Assembly (NCBI RefSeq): GCF_039548895.1
Contig: NZ_JBCLVG010000001.1
Strand: one strand, 5' to 3'
Length of the DNA: 64,000 bases
Source of the DNA: Orlajensenia stereocauli
GTDB lineage: Bacteria; Actinomycetota; Actinomycetes; Actinomycetales; Microbacteriaceae
Part shown: one piece after another, positions 1-8,500 of the stretch
How positions within the stretch are numbered: the first letter of the stretch is position 1
Layout: each line of letters opens with the position of its first letter
Made by a program: the position numbers and the translations under genes
Notes under the pieces: model-generated
The model's database searches: none
Told to the model about the DNA's origin: nothing
Seen by the model: only the letters and a program-made list of their open reading frames with translations

Positions 1-718
1 GGGTGTCGGGCGGATGACTCTCGGTCGAGTAGCTCTGGATGAGGGTCATGCCCGAGAGCTTCTCGCGCACGGCGGCGAGGTCGATGAGGGGCAGCGGCGT
101 GCCGAGCTGGTCGCTCAGTGCCGTGACGATCTGCGTGGGAGCCACGCGCTGGGCACCCTCAACCGTGACGACGCGCAGCGCCATCATCGGCGAGAAGGCC
201 GTGCCGGCGACGACCAGCACCATCGCGAGCAGTGCTCCCCCGCTGATGAGCCAGGTACGGCGACGACGACGGGACGCTGCGGTGAAGCGGCGCACCTCCG
301 CGCGCTCGTAGCGCTTGCGGCCGCGTCTGGCCGCGCGGATGCCTGCGGCCGTTGCCCAGGCGGAGCGAGCGGGCTCGTCCGGTCCTGTGGCTGCGGAGGT
401 CTCGGTCGAGCCTGAGGACGCCTCGGACCAACCGCCGACGGATGCCGCCGTCGACGCACCCTTCGCCGACCGCGATCCGCGTGTCTTCCTGGCCGCGCGG
501 CGCTCGGCCTCGGCGGCTGCGGTGGCTGCCGCCGCCTCGGCGGCCTCCCGATCAAAGAGGATCACCGGCGCGACGGAATCGACGGATGCCGAATGTGCGG
601 CATCCGTCATCGTCTTCTTCTTCTTCGTCGACGTCGTCGACGACTGGGGTGCGTCGGACTGGGGCTGCGCCGGCCGTTTGCCCGCCGGCGGCGGCTCGAA
701 GCCCTGCGGCCGCTTCAT
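1..718 (-). CDS. ftsQ: Cell division protein FtsQ (C-terminus outside window)
   Basis: Bitopic divisome protein linking early and late division proteins. The 239 residues seen comprise a long charged, Ala-rich cytoplasmic tail (1-150, with a KKKK stretch and an Arg run RRRRR just before the membrane), one membrane segment at about 156-175, and the start of a POTRA domain (LRVVTVEGAQ onward). The ATG at 718 follows GAGGCGG and lies 13 bases after the murC stop, so it is the next gene in the dcw operon. The gene runs off the left edge; ftsZ would be expected next. The cytoplasmic tail carries an 11-base inverted repeat (581-608). Identification rests on position, topology and the POTRA start. 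Confidence 0.9.
   Translation of the reverse strand, partial: MKRPQGFEPPPAGKRPAQPQSDAPQSSTTSTKKKKTMTDAAHSASVDSVAPVILFDREAAEAAAATAAAEAERRAARKTRGSRSAKGASTAASVGGWSEASSGSTETSAATGPDEPARSAWATAAGIRAARRGRKRYERAEVRRFTAASRRRRRTWLISGGALLAMVLVVAGTAFSPMMALRVVTVEGAQRVAPTQIVTALSDQLGTPLPLIDLAAVREKLSGMTLIQSYSTESHPPDT
581..608. repeat. Perfect 11-bp inverted repeat inside ftsQ
   Basis: GACGGATGCCG (581-591), a 6-base loop, then CGGCATCCGTC (598-608). It encodes part of the low-complexity FtsQ tail (TDAAHSASVD). The arm is the over-represented word discussed in the findings. Function unknown. Confidence 0.7.
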
Positions 719-731
719 CGGGCGGACCGCC

Positions 732-2132
732 TCATTCGCGCTCGGCCTCGAGCGAACCGAGCAGCTGCGGAACGATGCGGTAGACGTCGCCGCATCCGAG
801 CGTGATCACGAAGTCGCCGTCGCGGGCGATCGAGGCCGTGTGGTCTGCAGCAGCCTGCCAGTCGGGCACGAAGGCGACGTGTGAGGCATCGGTGAACCGC
901 TCGCTGACGAGGGCGCCGGTGACTCCGGGCTCCGGGTCCTCGCGGGCTCCGTAGACGTCGAGCACGACGGTCTCGTCCGCGTACTGCTCAAGCACGTCGG
1001 CGAACTCCTGGGCGAACAGGCGCGTACGGCTGTACAGGTGAGGCTGGTGCACGGCGATGATGCGACCATCGCCCACGACGGTGCGCGCAGCGGAGAGGGC
1101 TGCGGCGACCTCGGTCGGGTGGTGCGCGTAGTCGTCGTAGACGCTCACGCCGCGCACTGTTCCGTGCAGCTGGAAGCGGCGCTCGGTTCCGCCGAACTGG
1201 GCGATGGCGGCCAGCGAGGCCGCCGGGTCGAGGCCGACGCTCACGAGCACCGCGAAGGCGCCGGCGGCGTTGATGGCGTTGTGCACGCCGGGGATGCGCA
1301 GCTGGGCGCGGTACTCCTCGCCCTTCCACGACAGGGTGAAGGCGACGGGGCCGTCTGTGGCCACGTCGAAGACGCGCACGTCGGCATCTGCGGCCTGGCC
1401 GAAGGTGATGACGTTGCCGCCGGTCAGAGCAGCGCCGACGCGCACCGCTCCCGGATCGTCGGAGGAGATGACGACGGTCTCGCTCGCGGCCGAGGCGAAG
1501 TCGACGAAGGCCTGCTGGAACGCCTCGAGAGAGCCGTAGTGATCGAGGTGGTCGGGGTCGACGTTCGTGATCAGGGCGACGGAGGTGTCGTAGAGCAGGA
1601 ATGACCCGTCGGACTCGTCGGCCTCGACGACGAACAGCTCGCCATCGCCGCGGGCTGAACTGACACCCAGGGTGTCGATGACGCCGCCGTTGACGAAGCT
1701 CGGGTCCTCTCCGAGGCCGAGCAGTCCGGTGACGATCATGCCGGTCGAGGTCGTCTTGCCGTGCGCGCCGGCGACGGCGATGAGCCGCTGACCGGAGACG
1801 AGCCAGGCGAGGGCCTGCGAGCGGTGGAGCACGGGCAGGCCGCGCTCGAGCGCGAGCTGGTACTCGGGGTTGTCCTGCCAGAGCGCTCCGGTGACGACGA
1901 GGGTGTCCGCGTCGCCGACGTTGGCGGCATCGTGGCCGATGTGCACCGTCGCGCCCAGATCGCGCAGGGCCTGCACGTTGGCGGAGTCGCGCACGTCGGA
2001 GCCGCTGACAGCGTGTCCGGCGCCGAGGAAGAGCCGCGCGATGCCGCTCATGCCCGAGCCGCCGATCCCGACGAAGTGCACGGTTCCGAGGTCGTCGGGG
2101 ATCGTGATGCCGAGGTCGGGTTTGATCGTCAC
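732..2132 (-). CDS. murC: UDP-N-acetylmuramate--amino acid ligase MurC
   Basis: Cytoplasmic ATP-dependent ligase that adds the first amino acid (L-Ala, or Gly in organisms with group-B peptidoglycan) to UDP-MurNAc. The 466-residue product has the N-terminal nucleotide-binding motif GIGGSGMSGIARL, the P-loop GAHGKTTSTGM and the central DPDHLDHYG region of Mur ligases, and is of normal length. The GTG at 2132 is chosen because the protein then begins VTIKPDLG just before the conserved GTVHFVGIGG; upstream in-frame residues are not Mur-like. It lies 46 bases after murG and 13 before ftsQ in the same operon. Whether it prefers Ala or Gly cannot be read from the sequence by eye. Confidence 0.96.
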   Translation of the reverse strand: MTIKPDLGITIPDDLGTVHFVGIGGSGMSGIARLFLGAGHAVSGSDVRDSANVQALRDLGATVHIGHDAANVGDADTLVVTGALWQDNPEYQLALERGLPVLHRSQALAWLVSGQRLIAVAGAHGKTTSTGMIVTGLLGLGEDPSFVNGGVIDTLGVSSARGDGELFVVEADESDGSFLLYDTSVALITNVDPDHLDHYGSLEAFQQAFVDFASAASETVVISSDDPGAVRVGAALTGGNVITFGQAADADVRVFDVATDGPVAFTLSWKGEEYRAQLRIPGVHNAINAAGAFAVLVSVGLDPAASLAAIAQFGGTERRFQLHGTVRGVSVYDDYAHHPTEVAAALSAARTVVGDGRIIAVHQPHLYSRTRLFAQEFADVLEQYADETVVLDVYGAREDPEPGVTGALVSERFTDASHVAFVPDWQAAADHTASIARDGDFVITLGCGDVYRIVPQLLGSLEAERE

Positions 2133-2178
2133 TGCGCGGTGCTCTTCTCGTGTCTCTGGAACGGGGTCGCCGTCAACG

Positions 2179-3279
2179 TTACGCGTCCGCGCTGGATTTC
2201 CCCGGATCGCCCCGCAGCGCCTCGGCCACCAGAGCCGTGAAGCGCTGCGACCCGTCGAGCACGCCGACGGAGGCTGCGGCATCCGCCATCGCCTCCCGAC
2301 CCGGCTCATCGTCGAGGATCGGCAGCAGCTCGCTGGTGACCCAGGTCGGCAGGAATCGCGCGTCATCCACGAGGATTCCCCCTCCGGCCTCGACGACACC
2401 GGCGGCGTTGAAGCGCTGCTCGCCGTTGCCGACGGGATAGGGAACGTAGACGGCGGGGATGCCGAGTGCCGACAGCTCGCTCACCGTCGCGGCTCCGGCC
2501 CGCGAGACGGCGAAGTCGGCAGCCGCGAGGGCGAGGTCCATGCGGTCGCAGTACGGCAGGATCGTGTAGCCCGCTATGCCGGGGTCTGTGATCTCGGCGG
2601 CGTCACCCGTGATGTGCAGCACCTGCCAGCCCGCGTCGACGACGGATGCGGCCGACTCGACGATCGTGCCGTTGATGCGACGCGCCCCCAGGGAGCCGCC
2701 CGTGACGAGCAGTGTGGGACGGTCGGGGTCGAGACCGAAGTAGGCGACGGCGACGGGGCGGGCCGCCTCGCGGTCGAGTTGTTCGATCTCGGGTCGCAGC
2801 GGCATGCCGACGAACCGCGCGTTCGGTAGGCGGGTTCCGGCGAACGCCACCCCGACCTGCTTCGTGTACCGGGCTCCGAGGCGGTTGGCGAGGCCGGGCT
2901 TCGCGTTGGCCTCGTGGATGGCGATGCCGATGCCCGCCCGGCGCGCGGCGAGGTAGGCGGGAGTCGACACGTAGCCGCCGAAGCCGACGACGACGTCGAT
3001 GGAGCGCTCGCGGATGATCGCCTCGACGGCGTCGATGGTGGCGCGGAATCGTCGGGGGAAGGTGACGGCCTGGGTGTTCGGTCGTCGCGGGAAGGGCACC
3101 TTCGGGATGGTGAGGAGCTCGTAGCCCCGTGCGGGCACGAGACGCGCCTCGAGGCCGACGGCCGTGCCGAGCACGAGCACCTCGCTCGATTCCTCGGCGG
3201 CACTGATGGTGTCGGCGACGGCGAGCAGCGGGTTCACATGGCCGGCGGTACCTCCGCCGGCGAGGAGATAGCGCTTCAC
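2179..3279 (-). CDS. murG: Lipid II synthase MurG (UDP-GlcNAc transferase)
   Basis: Membrane-associated GT28 glycosyltransferase that adds GlcNAc to lipid I to make lipid II. The 366-residue protein has GGGTAGHVNPLL at its N-terminus (donor/acceptor loop), GFGGYVS, HEANAKPGLANR, GGSLGARRIN at the start of the C-terminal Rossmann domain, and SRAGAATVSEL near the sugar-nucleotide site. Its GTG start overlaps the ftsW stop codon (GTGA at 3276-3279), which suggests translational coupling. Confidence 0.97.
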   Translation of the reverse strand: MKRYLLAGGGTAGHVNPLLAVADTISAAEESSEVLVLGTAVGLEARLVPARGYELLTIPKVPFPRRPNTQAVTFPRRFRATIDAVEAIIRERSIDVVVGFGGYVSTPAYLAARRAGIGIAIHEANAKPGLANRLGARYTKQVGVAFAGTRLPNARFVGMPLRPEIEQLDREAARPVAVAYFGLDPDRPTLLVTGGSLGARRINGTIVESAASVVDAGWQVLHITGDAAEITDPGIAGYTILPYCDRMDLALAAADFAVSRAGAATVSELSALGIPAVYVPYPVGNGEQRFNAAGVVEAGGGILVDDARFLPTWVTSELLPILDDEPGREAMADAAASVGVLDGSQRFTALVAEALRGDPGKSSADA

Positions 3280-4499
3280 GACAGCCGCCGGGCCGGAGCG
3301 ACGAGGGGCTTGTATCCTGCACGCGCGAAGGACAGCACGATGCCGATGGCGAAGAGTGTGGTGAGCAATGCCGTTCCTCCGGCCGAGATGAGCGGGAGCG
3401 GAACGCCGAGCACCGGGATCACTCCGAGCACGACGCCGATGTTGATGCAGGCCTGGCCGATGATCCAGACCATGACGGAGCCGGTGGTGACCCTGGAGAA
3501 CAGGTCGGGCGCCTGGCGCATGATGCGGAGGAACGTGATCGCGAGGAGCACGAACAGCGCGAGTACGACGATGGCGCCGATGAGCCCGAGCTCCTCGCCG
3601 ATGACGGCGAAGATGAAGTCGTTGTCGGCTGCCGGAAGCCACGACCACTTGGCCTTGGAGTTGCCGAGGCCGACGCCGAAGATGCCGCCGTTTGCCAGGG
3701 CGTAGTCGCCGTTGTTGGTCTGCCAGCAGTCGCCCTGCTCCTTGCCGGCGCAGGACTCGCTGAAGAATGCGGTGATGCGCTTCATGCGGTTCTCGCTCGA
3801 GACCGCGACGAAGAGTGCCAGGACGACGGCGACGACCAGCGGGATCGCGATGTGGCGGAGCTTCACGCCCGCGAAGAACAGCGCCCCGAAGAGGATCGAG
3901 CCCATCACGATGACAGTGCCGAGGTCGCCTCCTCGCAGCACCAGAGCGGTGGAACCGCCGCCGACGAGGAAGACCGGGATGAGTGTCTGCTTCCAGTCGT
4001 CGAGCTTGTCGCGCTTCATCCAGAGGATGTTGCCGAGCCAGATCACGAGGGCGACCTTGATGATCTCCGACGGTTGGAACTGGAACGAGCCGACCGCGAG
4101 CCAGTTGGTGTTGCCGCCGACCTCGATGCCGAGCGGCGTCGCGACCACGATGATCTGGAGCACGCAGCCGATCAGGAGCGCCGGCCACGAGACCCGCCGC
4201 CAGAAGATGGCCGGCATCCGACTCGCTATGAGCATGAGCGGGATGCCGAGGCTGGCGAACAGCAGCTGCTTCCAGGCTCCGCCGAACGGCGTCTCGTTGT
4301 CGAGGTAGGAGCCGACCGACGACGACGAGAGCACCATGACGATGCCGAAGACGACGAGGAAGAGGGTGGTGCCGAGGAGGAGGAAGTAGGTGGAGCCCTC
4401 GGCCTGGAAGACACGGCCGAGCGAGATGCGGGCAGAGGAGACCGCGTCCTCGACGGGGGCGAGCCTAGGCGTCGGGTCGGTCCGAGGCGGACTGGTCAT
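3276..4499 (-). CDS. ftsW: SEDS peptidoglycan polymerase FtsW
   Basis: Multi-pass SEDS-family septal glycosyltransferase working with the PBP encoded by ftsI in the same operon. About ten hydrophobic segments; the C-terminal half carries GVVLGVIPVLGVPLPLISAGGTAL, typical of FtsW/RodA. I place the start at ATG 4499 because GGGAGG lies 8 bases upstream; a GTG at 4508 is also in frame. Either start lies inside the 3' end of murD (overlap about 35 bases). A 407-residue product is normal for actinobacteria. Confidence 0.95.
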   Translation of the reverse strand: MTSPPRTDPTPRLAPVEDAVSSARISLGRVFQAEGSTYFLLLGTTLFLVVFGIVMVLSSSSVGSYLDNETPFGGAWKQLLFASLGIPLMLIASRMPAIFWRRVSWPALLIGCVLQIIVVATPLGIEVGGNTNWLAVGSFQFQPSEIIKVALVIWLGNILWMKRDKLDDWKQTLIPVFLVGGGSTALVLRGGDLGTVIVMGSILFGALFFAGVKLRHIAIPLVVAVVLALFVAVSSENRMKRITAFFSESCAGKEQGDCWQTNNGDYALANGGIFGVGLGNSKAKWSWLPAADNDFIFAVIGEELGLIGAIVVLALFVLLAITFLRIMRQAPDLFSRVTTGSVMVWIIGQACINIGVVLGVIPVLGVPLPLISAGGTALLTTLFAIGIVLSFARAGYKPLVAPARRLS

Positions 4500-5994
4500 C
4501 CGCCTCACCTCCCAAGAACTCTCGTACAGCCTGTGCGAACAGATGCCCGCGTTCCGCGTAGTCAGCGAACTGATCCATCGAGGCCGCGGCCGGTGCGAGG
4601 AGAACCGTGTCTCCGGCTCCGGCCACCTCGGCAGCCAGTCGGACTGCGCGGGGCATCACCTCTCCAGTGTCATCGACCACGACCTCCACGACAGGCAGGG
4701 CGGGGGCGTGTCGTGCGAATGCGGCGACGAGCTCGCTGCGGTCGACCCCGATGACGACGGCGCCGCGCAGGCGTGAGACGTGGCTGCGCACGAGATCGTC
4801 GATGTCGACGCCCTTGAGCAGGCCGCCCGCGATCCAGACCACGGACGGGTACGCAGTGAGCGACGCGGCGGCGGCGTGCGGGTTCGTCGCCTTGGAATCG
4901 TCGACCCAGCGGATGCCGTCGGCCACGGCCACCGTCGCGATGCGGTGCGCATCCAGCCTGAAGTCGGCGAGGGCGTCGTGGATGACGTGCGCTGGGACTC
5001 CGTAGGCCCTGGCGAGGGCGCTGGCGGCGAGGATGTTGGCGACGACGTGCGGCGCATCGAGACCCGCAGCCACGAGCTCGGGAACCGTCGTGAGCTCGAT
5101 GGCGCTGTTCTGCCTGTCGTCGAGGAAGGCCCTGTCGCAGAGGATGCCCTCGACGACGCCGAAGTCGCTGGGGCCGGGGATGCCGAGGTCGAAGCCGATC
5201 GCCCGGGCGCCATCTGACACCTCGGCATCCTCGACCATGCGGAGGGTGGTCTCGTCGGCCTTGTTGTACACGCAGGCGACCTTGGTGTTCGCGTAGACGG
5301 TGGACTTGGCGTCACGGTAAGCGTCGAAGGAGCCGTGCCAGTCGATGTGGTCGTCGGCGATGTTGAGGCAGACCGCGGAGTGCGGCACGAGGGCGCCGGG
5401 ACCGGTGCGACGCAGGTGGTGGAGCTGGTAGCTCGACAGCTCGACGACCAGCACGTCCCAGCCCTGCGGGTCGCGGATGGCGTCGAGCACGGGGATGCCG
5501 ATGTTGCCGCAGGGCGCGACGCGCCCGCCGGCGGCCTGGATCATCGTGGCCGTCAGCTGCACTGTGGTGGTCTTGCCGTTCGTGCCCGTGACCAGGATCC
5601 ACTCGGCGGGCTCCCCCACCTTGTCGCGCAGGCGCCAGGCCAGCTCGATATCGCCCCAGACAGGGATGGCCCTCTCGGCCGCCCAGAGCAGCACCGCGTG
5701 ATCCGGGTGGAAGCCCGGCGAGGCGATGATGACGTCCGGCGCGTGCTCGACGAGTTCGGTCGGCGGCGTCGAGAGGTCGGCGACGACCAGGCGTGCACCG
5801 ATCACGTCGATCAGTCCGGCTCGCTGGTCGTCGGCCGACGCCGCGACCACGAGGACGTCGGAGCCGAGCTCCGCCAGGGTGTCGGCCACGGCGAAGCCCG
5901 TGGCGCCGAGGCCGAGCACGCCGACGCGCAGCCCTGTCCAGTCGGAGTGCCAGCTGGTCAGGCCGTCGAGGCGGCCGGCGGCATCCGTCGTCAC
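4465..5994 (-). CDS. murD: UDP-MurNAc-L-alanine--D-glutamate ligase MurD
   Basis: Cytoplasmic ligase adding D-Glu to the peptide stem. N-terminal GVLGLGATGFAVAD nucleotide-fold motif, central P-loop VTGTNGKTTTVQL, and the DDSKATNPHAA motif of MurD. The start is uncertain: GTG 5994 overlaps the mraY stop as GTGA, like other junctions in this cluster, while ATG 6006 is 12 bases further upstream with no clear ribosome site. I use 5994 (509 residues). Confidence 0.95.
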   Translation of the reverse strand: MTTDAAGRLDGLTSWHSDWTGLRVGVLGLGATGFAVADTLAELGSDVLVVAASADDQRAGLIDVIGARLVVADLSTPPTELVEHAPDVIIASPGFHPDHAVLLWAAERAIPVWGDIELAWRLRDKVGEPAEWILVTGTNGKTTTVQLTATMIQAAGGRVAPCGNIGIPVLDAIRDPQGWDVLVVELSSYQLHHLRRTGPGALVPHSAVCLNIADDHIDWHGSFDAYRDAKSTVYANTKVACVYNKADETTLRMVEDAEVSDGARAIGFDLGIPGPSDFGVVEGILCDRAFLDDRQNSAIELTTVPELVAAGLDAPHVVANILAASALARAYGVPAHVIHDALADFRLDAHRIATVAVADGIRWVDDSKATNPHAAAASLTAYPSVVWIAGGLLKGVDIDDLVRSHVSRLRGAVVIGVDRSELVAAFARHAPALPVVEVVVDDTGEVMPRAVRLAAEVAGAGDTVLLAPAAASMDQFADYAERGHLFAQAVREFLGGEADDQSASDRPDA

Positions 5995-7088
5995 TGCGAG
6001 AGCCATTCGAGGTAGAACGAGCCGACTCCGGCAGCCACGAGGAGTCCGGCGACGATCCAGAACCTCACCACCACCGTCACCTCGGCCCAGCCCTTGAGCT
6101 CGAAGTGATGGTGGATCGGGCTCATGAGGAAGATGCGCTTGCCGTGGGTGACCTTGAAGTACGCCCGCTGCACGATCACGGAGCCGGCCTCGATGACGAA
6201 CAGTCCGCCGATGACGATGACGAGAAGCTCGGTGCGGCTGAGCACGGCGAGGGCGGCCAGGGCGCCACCGAGGGCGAGGGAGCCCGTGTCGCCGAGGAAG
6301 ATCTGCGCGGGCGAGGTGTTCCACCAGAGGAACCCGACCAGGGCGCCGGCGATGGCCGTGGCCACGATGGCGAGGTCGAACGGGTCGCGCACCTCGTAGC
6401 ATTTGTAGACGTTGTCCGGATCGATGCCGGCCGCGCTGCAGAGCTGCTGCGCCTGCCAGAAGCCGATGATGACGTAGGAGCCGATCGCCACGATGGACGC
6501 GCCTGTGGCCAGACCGTCGAGGCCGTCAGTCACGTTGACGCCGTTCGATGTCGCGACGGTGATCACGCAGATCCACAGGATGAACAGGCCGATGCCGACG
6601 ATCGTGCCGAGTTTCATGAAGTCGAGGAACTGGATGTCACGGATGAGCGAGATGTTCGTCGATGCCGGCGTCAGGCCCGTCTTGCTCGGGAACTGCAGCG
6701 CGAGCACGGCGAAGGTGCCCGCCACGATGACCTGGCCGATGACCTTCGCCCAGCCGCCGAGCCCGAGGCTCTGCTGCTTGTGGGTCTTCAGGAAGTCGTC
6801 GATGAATCCGACGATGCCGAGACCGACCATCATGAACAGCACCAGGAGGCCTGAAGCCGTGGGTTTCACCCCGTCGCTGAGCAGGCCGCCGAAGTAGCCG
6901 AACAGCACGCCGGCGATGACCACGAGGCCGCCCATTGTGGCCGTTCCGCGCTTGGAGTGGTGACTCTTCGGACCGTCGTCGCGAATGAACTGGCCCCACT
7001 CGAGCTTGTGGAACAGCTTGATGAAGAGCGGCGTGAGGAAGAGCGTGAATGCGAGCGCCAGGACGCCGGAGGTCAGGAGAGCTTTCAC
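5991..7088 (-). CDS. mraY: Phospho-MurNAc-pentapeptide transferase MraY
   Basis: Integral membrane enzyme making lipid I from UDP-MurNAc-pentapeptide and undecaprenyl phosphate. The 365-residue protein has the acidic FIDDFLK motif, NVTDGLDGLATG, FLGDTGSLALGG and the MSPIHHHFELKGW histidine motif, all diagnostic of MraY. Its GTG start overlaps the murF stop (GTGA at 7085-7088). Some ten membrane segments are visible. Confidence 0.97.
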   Translation of the reverse strand: MKALLTSGVLALAFTLFLTPLFIKLFHKLEWGQFIRDDGPKSHHSKRGTATMGGLVVIAGVLFGYFGGLLSDGVKPTASGLLVLFMMVGLGIVGFIDDFLKTHKQQSLGLGGWAKVIGQVIVAGTFAVLALQFPSKTGLTPASTNISLIRDIQFLDFMKLGTIVGIGLFILWICVITVATSNGVNVTDGLDGLATGASIVAIGSYVIIGFWQAQQLCSAAGIDPDNVYKCYEVRDPFDLAIVATAIAGALVGFLWWNTSPAQIFLGDTGSLALGGALAALAVLSRTELLVIVIGGLFVIEAGSVIVQRAYFKVTHGKRIFLMSPIHHHFELKGWAEVTVVVRFWIVAGLLVAAGVGSFYLEWLSQ

Positions 7089-8500
7089 GAGAACGATTCT
7101 CCCAGTCGATCGCCCAGGAAGCGCAGACCCGCCGAGTTCGACGATTTCACCAGGACGAGGTCTCCGGGACGGATGCTGCCCTCGAGCAGGTCGAAGGCCG
7201 CATCGGCGGTCTCGACATAGGCCGACTCCCCGTCCCACGAGCCCTCGTTGATCGTGCTGATGTGCATACGGCGAGCCGCAGCGCCCACGACGACGATCTG
7301 CGAGACGTTCAGGCGCACGGCGAGCAGGCCGATGCGGTCGTGCTCCTCACCGGAGTACTCGCCGAGTTCGCTCATCTCGCCGAGGACGGCGATGGTGCGC
7401 TGGCCGGGCTCGGCGATCTGCGCGAGGGTCTTGATGGCGGCGGACATCGAGTCGGGGCTTGCGTTGTAGGCGTCGTTGATGATGGTGACGCCGTCGCGGC
7501 CTCCCATGACCTCCATACGCCAGCGCTCGGCGATCGAGACTGACTCCAGGGCGTCGACGATGTCGTCGATGCCGACGCCCCACTCCTCGGCGACGGCTGC
7601 CGCAGCGAGGGCGTTCATGACGTGGTGCTCTCCGAGCACCTTGAAGTGCACTGAGCGCGATGCGCCCGAGGCGAGGTGCAGGGTGAAGGTGGTGCCGCGT
7701 GCACCGACGGACACCTCGTCGGCGCGTACCGAGGCGGCCGGCCCGAGTCCGAACCACACCACGCGTGCCCGGGTGGCATCGGCCATCGCCGCGACGCGGG
7801 GGTCATCGGCGTTGAGCACGGCGACGCCCGTCGCCGGAAGGTCGCTCACCATCTCGGTCTTCGCGCGCTGGGTGGCCTCGATGCCGCCGAAGCCGCCGGC
7901 ATGGGCCAATCCCACCTTGAGCACGACGCCGACGTCGGGCATGGCCATGCGCACGAGGCGGGTGATCTCGCCGATGGCGCTGGCGCCCATCTCGGCGACG
8001 AGGAAGCGGGTCTCCTCGGAGACCTCGAGCATGGTGAGAGGAGCGCCGACCTCGTTGTTGAACGAGGCACGTGCGGCGATCGTTGCGCCTTGGCGCTCGA
8101 GGATGGCGCGGAGCAGGTTCTTGGTCGTGGTCTTGCCGTTGGAGCCGGTGATGCCGACGATCTTCAGCAGTCCGAGCGAACGGACGCGGCGGATCACCTC
8201 GGTCGCGAGGGCACCGAGAGCCTCGACGGTGTCTGCGACGACGATCTGGGCCACGGGCAGGTCGAGGGCGTGCTCGACGACGAGGAGCAGGGCGCCGTTC
8301 TCGACGGCGGCCGGGGCGAACAGGTGTCCGTCGGTCTCCTCGCCGCGCTTGGCGAAGAAGATGTCGCCAGTGCCGACCTCACGCGAATCGGTGTGCGAGG
8401 CGCCGGAGACCACGGTCTCGGGTCCGGACGCTGCCGCCGTCTCGAGGCGCAGGTCTCCTCCGATCGCCGCGGCGATCTCGGCGAGGGTCATGTCGATCAC
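7085..8500 (-). CDS. murF: UDP-MurNAc-tripeptide--D-Ala-D-Ala ligase MurF
   Basis: Adds D-Ala-D-Ala to the UDP-MurNAc tripeptide. The N-terminus MIDMTLAEIAAAIGG is typical of MurF, and the P-loop region reads GITGSNGKTTTKNLL. 471 residues, normal length. The GTG start at 8500 overlaps the murE stop (GTGA), so the enzymes adding residues 3 and 4-5 are probably translated together. The amino acid at position 3 of its substrate depends on MurE (see the MurE finding). Confidence 0.96.
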   Translation of the reverse strand: MIDMTLAEIAAAIGGDLRLETAAASGPETVVSGASHTDSREVGTGDIFFAKRGEETDGHLFAPAAVENGALLLVVEHALDLPVAQIVVADTVEALGALATEVIRRVRSLGLLKIVGITGSNGKTTTKNLLRAILERQGATIAARASFNNEVGAPLTMLEVSEETRFLVAEMGASAIGEITRLVRMAMPDVGVVLKVGLAHAGGFGGIEATQRAKTEMVSDLPATGVAVLNADDPRVAAMADATRARVVWFGLGPAASVRADEVSVGARGTTFTLHLASGASRSVHFKVLGEHHVMNALAAAAVAEEWGVGIDDIVDALESVSIAERWRMEVMGGRDGVTIINDAYNASPDSMSAAIKTLAQIAEPGQRTIAVLGEMSELGEYSGEEHDRIGLLAVRLNVSQIVVVGAAARRMHISTINEGSWDGESAYVETADAAFDLLEGSIRPGDLVLVKSSNSAGLRFLGDRLGESFS

